Source: Ignavibacteriota bacterium (GTDB taxonomy: Bacteria; Bacteroidota; Ignavibacteria; Palsa-1295). From it: a stretch of 8,488 nucleotides of DNA. Both the position numbers and the translations under genes were made by a program. The stretch spans positions 1-8,488 of the forward strand of contig JANYLL010000434.1 of the NCBI GenBank assembly GCA_025357895.1, in the 5' to 3' direction. This document shows, piece by piece, positions 1 through 5,527 of the stretch (within the stretch, counting starts at the first letter, position 1; every line of letters starts with the position of its first letter). A model generated the notes under the pieces. It searched no databases and was not told the DNA's origin. It saw nothing but the letters and a program-made list of their open reading frames with translations.

Positions 1-632
1 GGTGCAACAAGCGGAACTCCGCTTAATGATCCGAAGCGAGCGCTTGGTGTTCCTGAAACGCCGGCGACTTCAAGTTGTCTGTTCGGAGTTGGTGTGCCTA
101 CTCCTAAGAAACCCTGATTAGCTCCGGCAACACCGATATAACGTCCGCGCTCAACGCCATTGGTAGCGATAACATAATCCTGTGCGTTATTAGTACCTAT
201 ATATGAACCGCCAGGTCCTGTACCGCCGGAAACGATTGAATTTCCGCGCAATGTCCAACCTGCAATAGGTCCCCATGCAACTCCATTATAAATATCGAGA
301 GTATGAGTCGTCAGGTTATAGACGAGCAAACCTTCAGGAGGCGTACCAGCGCAGATAGCGAGTTCTTGTCCCGTTGTCATTCTCGGAACCAAAAAGCCTT
401 TCGTTGTCGATTGCAGATCGAGCAGAGCGCATACACTTGGCAGCGCACCGATATTATCAATAGCAAGCGAACCGCCGACATCAGTGATGTAGGCTAAGCC
501 GGCAGCAGTGTTTGTACCGTCATCAAGCAGAAGCCTGCGGGCACCGAAGGTGCGAGGTGTCTGAGCTGATACAGTAGCCGCAAAAGCAAACAGAATTACG
601 GCAAGTACTAAGCAGAATGATTTGAGTCTCAT
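1..632 (-). CDS. Exported S74/tail-fibre-like surface protein, N-terminal part
   Basis: This reading frame has an ATG at 632 and stays open for 210 codons to the left edge, so the C-terminus is missing. Residues 1-23 form a signal peptide (MRLK, a hydrophobic stretch, then VSA before Q24), so the protein is exported. Residues 75-116 contain STTKGFLVPRMTTGQE and GLLVYNLTTHTLDIYNG, a segment common in Bacteroidota surface proteins that often end in an S74 intramolecular chaperone domain. Residues 176-204 contain LGVGTPTPNRQLEVAG and RFGSLSG, which resemble the repeated LGIGT.P...LEV segments of tail-fibre-like proteins. The region between is Gly/Thr/Asn rich. The likely role is a fibrous cell-surface or secreted protein. 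The S74 domain itself would lie outside the window and is inferred. No strong Shine-Dalgarno sequence precedes the ATG. The gene appears to have a long structured leader (633-905). Confidence 0.8.
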   Translation of the reverse strand, partial: MRLKSFCLVLAVILFAFAATVSAQTPRTFGARRLLLDDGTNTAAGLAYITDVGGSLAIDNIGALPSVCALLDLQSTTKGFLVPRMTTGQELAICAGTPPEGLLVYNLTTHTLDIYNGVAWGPIAGWTLRGNSIVSGGTGPGGSYIGTNNAQDYVIATNGVERGRYIGVAGANQGFLGVGTPTPNRQLEVAGVSGTPSARFGSLSGVPLVA

Positions 633-716
633 ATTTAGTTATATGTTTATAGATTACACGGGTCAGTTTTCAAAAAAATACAATACCTCCCTTTCGGAAA
701 GTAAAACTTTTAAGCC

Positions 717-739
717 CATGTGGCACCCGTAGACACATG
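717..739 (-). promoter_or_regulatory. Small hairpin in leader of exported protein
   Basis: CATGTG (717-722) and CACATG (734-739) are perfect inverted arms around an 11-nt loop. It would lie in the 5' leader of the minus-strand exported-protein gene, about 85 bases before its ATG. Function is unknown; a stem this short could be chance. Confidence 0.3.
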
Positions 740-810
740 TTCTTGGTGTAAAAATACGAAAATTTTTATAGCAATCCACCAAATCGCCATTTTTTATAAA
801 AAACCCTTGC

Positions 811-857
811 TATAGAGTAAAGGTTGAATTCGAACGAAAACGAGCCTTTACTACTAT
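811..857 (-). promoter_or_regulatory. Long hairpin, possible attenuator in leader
   Basis: TATAGAGTAAAGG (811-823) pairs with CCTTTACTACTATA (844+1 to 858 region, core 845-857) over 13 base pairs with a single bulged A, around a 21-nt loop. Read on the minus strand the stem is followed within about 8 bases by GGGTTTTTTAT, which resembles an intrinsic terminator or attenuator. Read on the plus strand it is followed by a T-rich stretch too, but there is no plus-strand gene here to terminate. If transcription of the exported protein starts near 890, this hairpin would sit early in the leader. Structure is seen; role is inferred. Confidence 0.4.
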
Positions 858-897
858 ATTTTTCTCCGTTTTGCGCCTTAGCACAATCCAGAGGATG

Positions 898-905
898 CAA
901 ATATA
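898..905 (-). promoter_or_regulatory. Possible Bacteroidota -7 promoter element
   Basis: On the minus strand this reads TATATTTG, a perfect match to the Bacteroidota -7 consensus TAnnTTTG. It points toward the exported-protein gene and would give a leader of roughly 250 bases. No clear -33 TTG was found at the usual spacing, so confidence is low. The 14-bp palindrome at 907-920 lies directly upstream of it and could be an operator. Confidence 0.3.
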
Positions 906-906
906 C

Positions 907-920
907 GACAAAATTTTGTC
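907..920. promoter_or_regulatory. 14-bp perfect palindrome, possible operator
   Basis: GACAAAATTTTGTC is a perfect palindrome. It lies one base upstream of the candidate -7 element (minus strand), where a dimeric regulator could block or activate transcription. AT-rich palindromes can arise by chance, so this is only a candidate site. Confidence 0.3.
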
Positions 921-1115
921 AGTGCTACTAAATCCGTGAAATTGTGTCCAACTTTAAGCACGTAATCTCACAACTAAGAGAGAGGGGGTTGAAGAGGGCT
1001 TCAGATTCCTTAGTAATCTCAATAACTTAGAGAATCTGATTTTGTTACTCCTTTTCATGATTTTTTTTTACAAAAATACTGGAATTGGGCGAAAAGTGGG
1101 CATAACGATAAAATT

Positions 1116-1139
1116 AAAACCGCCTGAAAAGGCGGTTTT
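1116..1139 (-). terminator. Rho-independent terminator after kamA
   Basis: AAAACCGCC and GGCGGTTTT form a perfect 9-bp stem around a 6-base loop. On the minus strand it begins 11 bases after the kamA stop codon, and GGCGGTTTTAATTTT supplies the T-rich tail. This marks the end of the four-gene minus-strand cluster. Confidence 0.85.
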
Positions 1140-1150
1140 AGTAGTAAAGG

Positions 1151-2278
1151 TTAGAGCTTCCCTCTTTTATCTGCAAAAACTTTCTTTTTTCTTGGCGCCC
1201 TAATCGGACGTTTCTTTGCAGGTGCTTTGGGTTTCTCCTCAACTACATCGGGATAACTATAGATATCGTACTTATAGTTACGCAGTACCCATGTATTTTC
1301 ATCATGGCTGACAACGTAATTCGGAAGCATCGGGATTTTCCCTCCGCCGCCGGGAGCATCTATTACATAATACGGAATGGCCAAGCCGCTTGTCCAGCCG
1401 CGAAGCTTATCCATGATCTCCAAGCCTACTTTAACCGGCGTACGGAAATGATTTGCACCCTTGGTAATATCTGCCTGATATATATAGTAAGGGCGGACTC
1501 GCATCGCCAGGAGCTTCTGCATTAATTCCAAAACTACTTCAGCATTATCATTAACGCCCTTCATCAATACCATCTGATTTCCCACAGGGCATCCGGCATC
1601 GGCAAGCATTTCACAGGCTTGCTTAGCCTCAGGAGTGCATTCCCATGGATGGTTGAAATGGGTGTTCACATAAATAGGATGATACTTCTTGATCATATCG
1701 CAAAGCTTAGGCGTCACGCGTTGCGGAAGAACGCATGGGATCTTCGTGCCAAGACGAATGATCTCCACGTGAGGAATCTCACGAAGTCCCTTAAGAACTT
1801 TCTCCAACATAAAGTCCGTAAGCGTCAAAGGATCGCCGCCGGAAAGAATGACATCTCGTATCTCCGTATGAGCAGCAATGTAATCCAGACCATCCTGGAT
1901 ATACTTCATCGAGATCTTCGATGAATCGCCAACCTTACGTTTACGTGTGCAGAAGCGGCAGTACATTGAGCACTGACTGGTGACTAAAAATAACACACGA
2001 TCGGGATAGCGATGGGTGATCGAAGGAACGGGACTCATCGCATCTTCATTGAGCGGATCATCGGGCGCATCTATATCATCAAGCTCGATCTCATCAGGCA
2101 CTGCCTGTAAATAGATCGGATCGCCTTTATAGCGAATCAGTGAAAGGTAGTAAGGATTAATACGAGTTTGAAAAAACTCGTTGAGTTTGCCGGCTGCACC
2201 CGGCTTAAAGCCGAAGCGCTCGATCAGTTGTTCTTCAGATTCAATGCTTCCGCGAAGAAGCTCCTGCCAATATTCCAT
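1151..2278 (-). CDS. kamA: Lysine 2,3-aminomutase (radical SAM, PLP)
   Basis: This 375-residue protein should convert L-lysine to L-beta-lysine in the cytoplasm using a [4Fe-4S] cluster, SAM and PLP. The cluster motif CSMYCRFC gives Cys103, Cys107 and Cys110; Arg112 follows at the place of the clostridial carboxylate-binding arginine. SGGDPL (146-151) is the SAM-binding segment. Lys314 in PGGGGK is the PLP lysine. Asp270 and Asp307 are 37 residues apart, exactly as the two lysine-binding aspartates (293 and 330, recalled) of the clostridial enzyme. This favours lysine over glutamate aminomutase or EpmB. No cysteine occurs after Cys230: the family's zinc site is lost, with Asn245 in GVNDN where the clostridial enzyme has Cys. 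A basic tail (349-375) replaces the usual end. The leader has only a weak AAAGAAAG ribosome site. It is last in the cluster, 142 bases after the GNAT gene, and is followed by a terminator. Confidence 0.88.
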   Translation of the reverse strand: MEYWQELLRGSIESEEQLIERFGFKPGAAGKLNEFFQTRINPYYLSLIRYKGDPIYLQAVPDEIELDDIDAPDDPLNEDAMSPVPSITHRYPDRVLFLVTSQCSMYCRFCTRKRKVGDSSKISMKYIQDGLDYIAAHTEIRDVILSGGDPLTLTDFMLEKVLKGLREIPHVEIIRLGTKIPCVLPQRVTPKLCDMIKKYHPIYVNTHFNHPWECTPEAKQACEMLADAGCPVGNQMVLMKGVNDNAEVVLELMQKLLAMRVRPYYIYQADITKGANHFRTPVKVGLEIMDKLRGWTSGLAIPYYVIDAPGGGGKIPMLPNYVVSHDENTWVLRNYKYDIYSYPDVVEEKPKAPAKKRPIRAPRKKKVFADKRGKL

Positions 2279-2336
2279 GATATGTTTTCTTTCTTTGCCA
2301 TTGCCGATGACATCTCATCAGACACGGCGGGTTAAT

Positions 2337-2416
2337 AAATCAAAAGTCAAAAATCCAAAGTCAAAAAAAATTCACATTATTCAGAAGTTCTTTTTTTGAC
2401 TTTTTATTTTTGATTT
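2337..2416. repeat. Inverted A/T-rich heptamer repeat between GNAT and kamA
   Basis: The left arm (2337-2370) carries a 7-base period: CAAAAGT, CAAAAAT, CCAAAGT, CAAAAAA from 2341. The right arm (2391-2416) is the same kind of sequence inverted, TTTTTTTGAC then TTTTTATTTTTGATTT. The arms can fold into a long A:T hairpin around a loop of about 20 bases. It fills most of the gap between the two genes, so it could lower read-through to kamA or stabilise the upstream RNA. It resembles heptameric short tandem repeats known in some bacterial genomes. Confidence 0.65.
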
Positions 2417-2420
2417 GCGC

Positions 2421-2894
2421 TCAGACCCTTTTGCCGAAGACGATAAGGTCGTCTCCCGGTTTATAGTAGTCGGCTATCTGCGATAAAAGCTGATAACCTT
2501 GTTTTGTATAGAAAGCACGCGTACGATCGTATGATGGCTGACTGCTGGTTTCTGCGATCAGTAAGTATCCGTCACGTTCGCGCACAAATTCTTCGGCGAA
2601 GCGGTCAAGCTGCTGTGCAACTGCCTTGCCGTAGAAATCCGGATGCGATGCGATCCAATACATATCGTAGGTTCCGGTCGTTGCCGGTGTAGGTCCGACG
2701 ATCAGAAATCCTGCGATACGTTTCGTAGCTTCATCTTCGAAAACGAACGAATAGTAATCGGTTTGCTCCGGGTTATCTATACAAATATCAATGAGCTCTG
2801 CTGCAATTTCAATTTCGCTTGCGTTAAAGTTTCCTGTTGCGCTTACGATCTCTATGACTCCGTTACGATCTTTCGCTTTATAACTTCTGATCAT
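2421..2894 (-). CDS. GNAT-family N-acetyltransferase (small, atypical loop)
   Basis: This 157-residue protein has the GNAT layout: an N-terminal strand and helix, beta-4 MYWIASHPDF (78-87), and a C-terminal TRAFYTKQGYQ (125-135) segment followed by DYYKPGDDLIVFGK (142-155). GNAT enzymes transfer an acyl group from acyl-CoA to an amine. The CoA loop is unusual: the family pattern Q/R-x-x-G-x-G/A reads Y88-G-K-A-V-A93, so the first polar residue and the central glycine are changed. Activity may be weaker or the acyl donor different. It is much shorter than the AblB beta-lysine acetyltransferases (about 270 residues, recalled), so it should not be called ablB. It sits between ATP-grasp B and kamA, which suggests it acts on an amino acid or peptide made by the cluster. 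The substrate is not known. Confidence 0.75.
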   Translation of the reverse strand: MIRSYKAKDRNGVIEIVSATGNFNASEIEIAAELIDICIDNPEQTDYYSFVFEDEATKRIAGFLIVGPTPATTGTYDMYWIASHPDFYGKAVAQQLDRFAEEFVRERDGYLLIAETSSQPSYDRTRAFYTKQGYQLLSQIADYYKPGDDLIVFGKRV

Positions 2895-2899
2895 AACAT

Positions 2900-2905
2900 C
2901 CCCTC
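2900..2905 (-). promoter_or_regulatory. Ribosome binding site of GNAT gene
   Basis: GAGGGG on the minus strand lies 5 bases before the ATG at 2894. It is the only strong Shine-Dalgarno-like sequence among the genes of this window and supports that start. An overlapping ATG directly after it (out of frame) has no spacing and gives only two codons. Confidence 0.6.
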
Positions 2906-2956
2906 ATTTTCAAAATTGCAATCAGTGTAACGTCTTAACAAAAAGAAAAATTTACC

Positions 2957-2983
2957 TTTTGCAAAACTTTCTTTTACAAAACT
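2957..2983. repeat. 15-bp tandem pair upstream of GNAT
   Basis: TTTTGCAAAACT (2957-2968) and TTTTACAAAACT (2972-2983) differ by one base and repeat with a 15-base period. The first contains the palindrome TTTTGCAAAA. They lie in the 126-bp gap before the GNAT gene and could be a regulator site, or simple AT-rich sequence. Confidence 0.3.
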
Positions 2984-3020
2984 ACGAAATAAATTTTCAA
3001 TTTCCTAATTTAAAAGCAAA

Positions 3021-4085
3021 TTATTTTTTTCGCTTCACTCTTCTCATCGCACAATGAACGATCGCATTGATGGTTTGAGAATGCGAAAATCCTTTCACAC
3101 TTGCTGCGCGCATGAATCCTGCATCGCGCGAAATATCCGGATTCGGATTTGCTTCAAGTACAAAGAGCGCGCCATCGCTATCGCGCAGCCGCATATCAAT
3201 GCGTCCGTAATCATTCAGCCCGACGACTGCCGCAGATCTCAATGCAAGTTCACGCGCACGTTCGGCAGTTATAACATCAAGATCTGCCGGGCATTGCGGA
3301 ACGGTAGTCTTATAAAGCGGCGAGTCCTCGACCCACTTTGCTTCGTAGCTGACAATGCGCGGATTTCCTTCAGGCATCGTATCGAAGGTGATCTCCGAGA
3401 TCGGAAGCGTTTCGAAAACACCGTCTTCGTTTGCAAGCACTGCAACATTTAACTCGCGGCCGTCAATATATTCTTCAACAAGCGCCGGCTGATGAAATTC
3501 TTTATGTACAAAAGCAATTCTATCGGCGAGTGCATCTTCATCGGCACAGATAGAATTATTATCAATGCCTATGCTTGCATCTTCTCGTACGGGTTTGACG
3601 ATCACTGGATACACTAAGTTTAAATCATCGGGGATGAATTCTTCTTCATCAACAATGAAGTATGCAGGAGTCGGAATATCATTTGCCTTAAAGATCGCTT
3701 TTGCAAGTCCTTTATTAAGGGAAATACCAAGAGCGATTGCCTGAGAGCCGGTATAAGGAACATCGTAAAGTTCATAAATACCTGCTATCGCCATTTCAAG
3801 CGATGCTTTGCCGAGCACTGCTTCGCATAAATTAAATATGAGATCAGGATTTTCTGTATCGAGGAATGTGATGAGCCTGTGAATATCATCATCAACTGAA
3901 AACACTAACACTTCATGTCCGTCTTCTCTGATCGCATCGGCAATGATCTGAGATTCTTCAAGCACACCGAATTCCGACGCATCACGAAAATCTTTTTCCA
4001 ATTCGACTTCTTCACGCGAGCGCGAAAGCCAGTGATCTTCCGGCTCAGTGTGTTTGGGTTCGTTATAGATTAATGCAATTCGCAT
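3021..4085 (-). CDS. D-Ala-D-Ala-ligase-like ATP-grasp enzyme B
   Basis: This 354-residue ATP-grasp enzyme should join an acyl group to an amine, using ATP and an acyl-phosphate intermediate. ATP-grasp features are Lys125 (LNKGLAK), Lys164 (VIVKPVRED), Glu204-Glu205 (LVEEYIDGRE), Arg295 and Asp297 (RIDMRL), and metal ligands Glu311 and Asn313 (EANPNPDIS). SYEAKW (246-251) and CPADL (265-269) match the Ddl family. The N-terminus (MRIALIYNEP) lacks the Ddl GGxSxE motif, and the C-terminal end NPNPDISRDAGFMRAA differs from that of its neighbour, so the substrate is probably not D-alanine. The frame is open up to a GTG at 4118, but that codon lies inside a hairpin repeat. The ATG at 4085 aligns with the start of ligase A and is preferred; an ATG at 4097 is the other choice. 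It follows ligase A by 148 bases. Confidence 0.8.
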   Translation of the reverse strand: MRIALIYNEPKHTEPEDHWLSRSREEVELEKDFRDASEFGVLEESQIIADAIREDGHEVLVFSVDDDIHRLITFLDTENPDLIFNLCEAVLGKASLEMAIAGIYELYDVPYTGSQAIALGISLNKGLAKAIFKANDIPTPAYFIVDEEEFIPDDLNLVYPVIVKPVREDASIGIDNNSICADEDALADRIAFVHKEFHQPALVEEYIDGRELNVAVLANEDGVFETLPISEITFDTMPEGNPRIVSYEAKWVEDSPLYKTTVPQCPADLDVITAERARELALRSAAVVGLNDYGRIDMRLRDSDGALFVLEANPNPDISRDAGFMRAASVKGFSHSQTINAIVHCAMRRVKRKK

Positions 4086-4112
4086 ATTAAGATTCATCCA
4101 TTCCGAAATTCC

Positions 4113-4218
4113 GCCCACCGTTAAAACGGTGTGCTAATCTGTTGTCGTCGATTTTCACCGACTTGGTTCGTCGCTTTCAGCGACTGAAATATCGTAGCCC
4201 ACCAATTTATTGGTGGGC
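4113..4218. repeat. Intergenic multi-hairpin repeat cassette
   Basis: Four inverted repeats lie in a row between ligases A and B. The first is GCCCACCGTT and AACGGTGTGC (4113-4134, one mismatch). The second is GTCG and CGAC (4147-4162). The third is GTCGCT-TTC-AGCGAC (4170-4184). The last is a perfect 10-bp stem GCCCACCAAT-TT-ATTGGTGGGC (4197-4218). The two outer hairpins share GCCCACC arms. The arrangement resembles REP/BIME-like dispersed elements. If the cluster is one transcript, this cassette would fold in the RNA between the two ligase genes and could protect the upstream part. Confidence 0.7.
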
Positions 4219-4233
4219 GGTCGTTCGGATATA

Positions 4234-5277
4234 CTAAAATTTTATTCCATATCTCTCACACCCTGCTTTTAATACTCCAAGCATTGTTTGATTATAATTC
4301 ATTCCTGCTGTTCTTGCCGCTTTGGGAAAGCAGGAATTGTCTTCTATCTTCGGCAAAATTCCCGGCAGTGGATTTACCTCTATAATATTCGGCTTTCCAT
4401 TCTTATCAAGTCGCACATCGATACGCGACCAGTCCTTGCAATCAAGTACGTTATAAGTCCTGAGCACGGTTTCAGTTATTTCTTTTTGTAACTCCGGAGT
4501 CAGATCAGCCGGACAAGCGAAAATATCGAGCGGATTATCGCGCACATCATAGATCCATTTCGCCTCATAGGAATAAATACCGTTCGCTTCTTTCGGAAGC
4601 TCGGATAATTTTATTTCAACGATCGGAAGTACTCGTGCATTTGCTCCGTTACCAAGAACTGCAACGGTGAATTCCCGCCCCGGTAAGAACTCTTCAATAA
4701 TAGCTTGCTGGTTGTAATCAGTGGCGATGCGCTGAATTTCTGCGCGCAGCTCGGCATCATTATTTACGAAAGAAGAATTTTTTACTCCTTTCGACGATCC
4801 TTCAGAAAGCGGTTTCACCACTACGGGATATTCCGCTTCCGGAAGTAACTTTGCAAGCGTTGTCTGCGTATCTTTACTTGTCGTGAATTTTGCTACCGGA
4901 ATTCCATGATGCATCAGTACTTCTTTCGTGCGCGCTTTATCCAAAGCAGTTGCAAGTGTTAATGGACCGGAGCCTGTGTATGGAATGCCCAGCATTTCCA
5001 TCACTGCAGGAAATTGCGCCTCACGTGATGCGCCGCGCATACCTTCGGCAATATTGAATACGACATCATATTTACGAACCATCAAACGGGGCAGAGCGAT
5101 CTCGGGAATAGCTTCGACGATCTCGCATTCGACATCGGGATGAGAGTTCAGTGCATCGCATACGGCTTGAACCGTTTCAATGGAATCCCATTCGGCAAAA
5201 GTATCGTCTTCAAACTGGTCTGACCAGTTTGTGACATTCTCTTTCGGCTTGATGTAAGCAAGAAGCGCAACGCGCAT
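4234..5277 (-). CDS. D-Ala-D-Ala-ligase-like ATP-grasp enzyme A
   Basis: This 347-residue protein is a paralogue of ligase B and probably forms a peptide or amide bond with ATP. FNIAEGMRGASREAQFPAV (74-92) and GIPYTG (97-102) belong to the central part of Ddl-like enzymes. Nucleotide-binding features are Lys114 (LDKARTK), Lys155 (VVVKPLSEGSSKG) and Glu195-Glu196 (IIEEFLPGRE). Arg285 and Asp287 (RIDVRLD), Glu300 and Asn302 (EVNPLPGI) match the Ddl phosphate and metal sites. SYEAKW (236-241) and CPADL (255-259) are shared with B. The Ddl GGxSxE motif is absent at the N-terminus, so true cell-wall Ddl activity is doubtful. It is the first gene of the cluster. The leader is T-rich with no Shine-Dalgarno sequence. 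Confidence 0.82.
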   Translation of the reverse strand: MRVALLAYIKPKENVTNWSDQFEDDTFAEWDSIETVQAVCDALNSHPDVECEIVEAIPEIALPRLMVRKYDVVFNIAEGMRGASREAQFPAVMEMLGIPYTGSGPLTLATALDKARTKEVLMHHGIPVAKFTTSKDTQTTLAKLLPEAEYPVVVKPLSEGSSKGVKNSSFVNNDAELRAEIQRIATDYNQQAIIEEFLPGREFTVAVLGNGANARVLPIVEIKLSELPKEANGIYSYEAKWIYDVRDNPLDIFACPADLTPELQKEITETVLRTYNVLDCKDWSRIDVRLDKNGKPNIIEVNPLPGILPKIEDNSCFPKAARTAGMNYNQTMLGVLKAGCERYGIKF

Positions 5278-5380
5278 ACGTAAAAAAATTTTTATACACG
5301 GTATGAATACGAAATACTATTTCTTTCGTTCCGATGTAAAATATTTTTTAAAGATTGTTGATAAGGTAAAATAAATTAAA

Positions 5381-5508
5381 TTGTGTCATTGCGAGGAATC
5401 GCGAAGCGACGACGAAGCAATCCCCTGAGGTTAATAAGAAAGTTTAATATTCGAAAAACCTGAAGGGGATTGCTTCGTCGAGCTAAAGCCCTCCTCGCAA
5501 TGACACAA
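5381..5508. repeat. 128-bp imperfect inverted repeat between divergent genes
   Basis: The outer 17 bases TTGTGTCATTGCGAGGA (5381-5397) are perfectly complementary to 5492-5508. A second 17-base pair of arms, CGACGAAGCAATCCCCT (5410-5426) and 5464-5480, lies inside it. An unpaired stretch of about 12 bases separates the two stems on each side. This is a widespread type of dispersed palindrome in environmental bacterial genomes, and may be MITE-like. No transposase and no clear target duplication were seen. It ends 19 bases before the ATG of the HEAT-cyclophilin gene. In the rest of the gap (5278-5380), TATAAA (5291-5296, minus) and TTGTTG plus TAAATT (5355-5382, plus) are only weak promoter candidates. 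Confidence 0.8.
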
Positions 5509-5527
5509 CAATATTCAGTTATTTACT

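Larger units (their letters stand above)
633..1115. other. Gene-free region with structured leader
   Basis: No convincing coding frame is present in this stretch of about 480 bases. It lies upstream of the minus-strand exported protein and downstream of the kamA terminator, so it is probably the promoter and leader region of the exported protein. It holds hairpins at 717-739 and 811-857, a palindrome at 907-920, a Bacteroidota-type -7 element at 898-905 (minus strand), and two imperfect 20-21 bp direct repeats at 962-981 and 1013-1033. Arms TCAGATTC (1001-1008) and GAATCTGA (1032-1039) could form another weak hairpin. A purine-rich patch lies at 976-998. Confidence 0.6.

Noticed and set aside
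303..497. Plus-strand frame opposite the exported protein
   Set aside because: It lies wholly antisense to a convincing minus-strand gene and resembles no known protein. The same holds for the other short frames opposite or within kamA, the ligases and the HEAT-cyclophilin gene.
1151..2278. Reading kamA as epmB for elongation factor P modification
   Set aside because: The two lysine-binding aspartates and the DAPGGGGK segment are of lysine 2,3-aminomutase type, and no epmA or efp gene is nearby.
2421..2894. Calling the GNAT ablB (beta-lysine acetyltransferase)
   Set aside because: It is only 157 residues and does not resemble the longer AblB proteins. A role in acetylating a beta-lysine product remains possible but is not shown.
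2892..2899. Two-codon reading frame ATG-TTA-TGA overlapping the GNAT start
   Set aside because: The upstream ATG touches the Shine-Dalgarno sequence without spacing and is most likely chance.
4086..4118. GTG start of ligase B at 4118
   Set aside because: It lies in a hairpin repeat and adds residues that do not match the paralogue; the ATG at 4085 fits better.
3021..5277. Calling the two ATP-grasp genes ddl (cell-wall D-Ala-D-Ala ligase)
   Set aside because: Both lack the N-terminal GGxSxE motif, differ at their substrate ends, and sit with kamA and a GNAT rather than with mur or fts genes.
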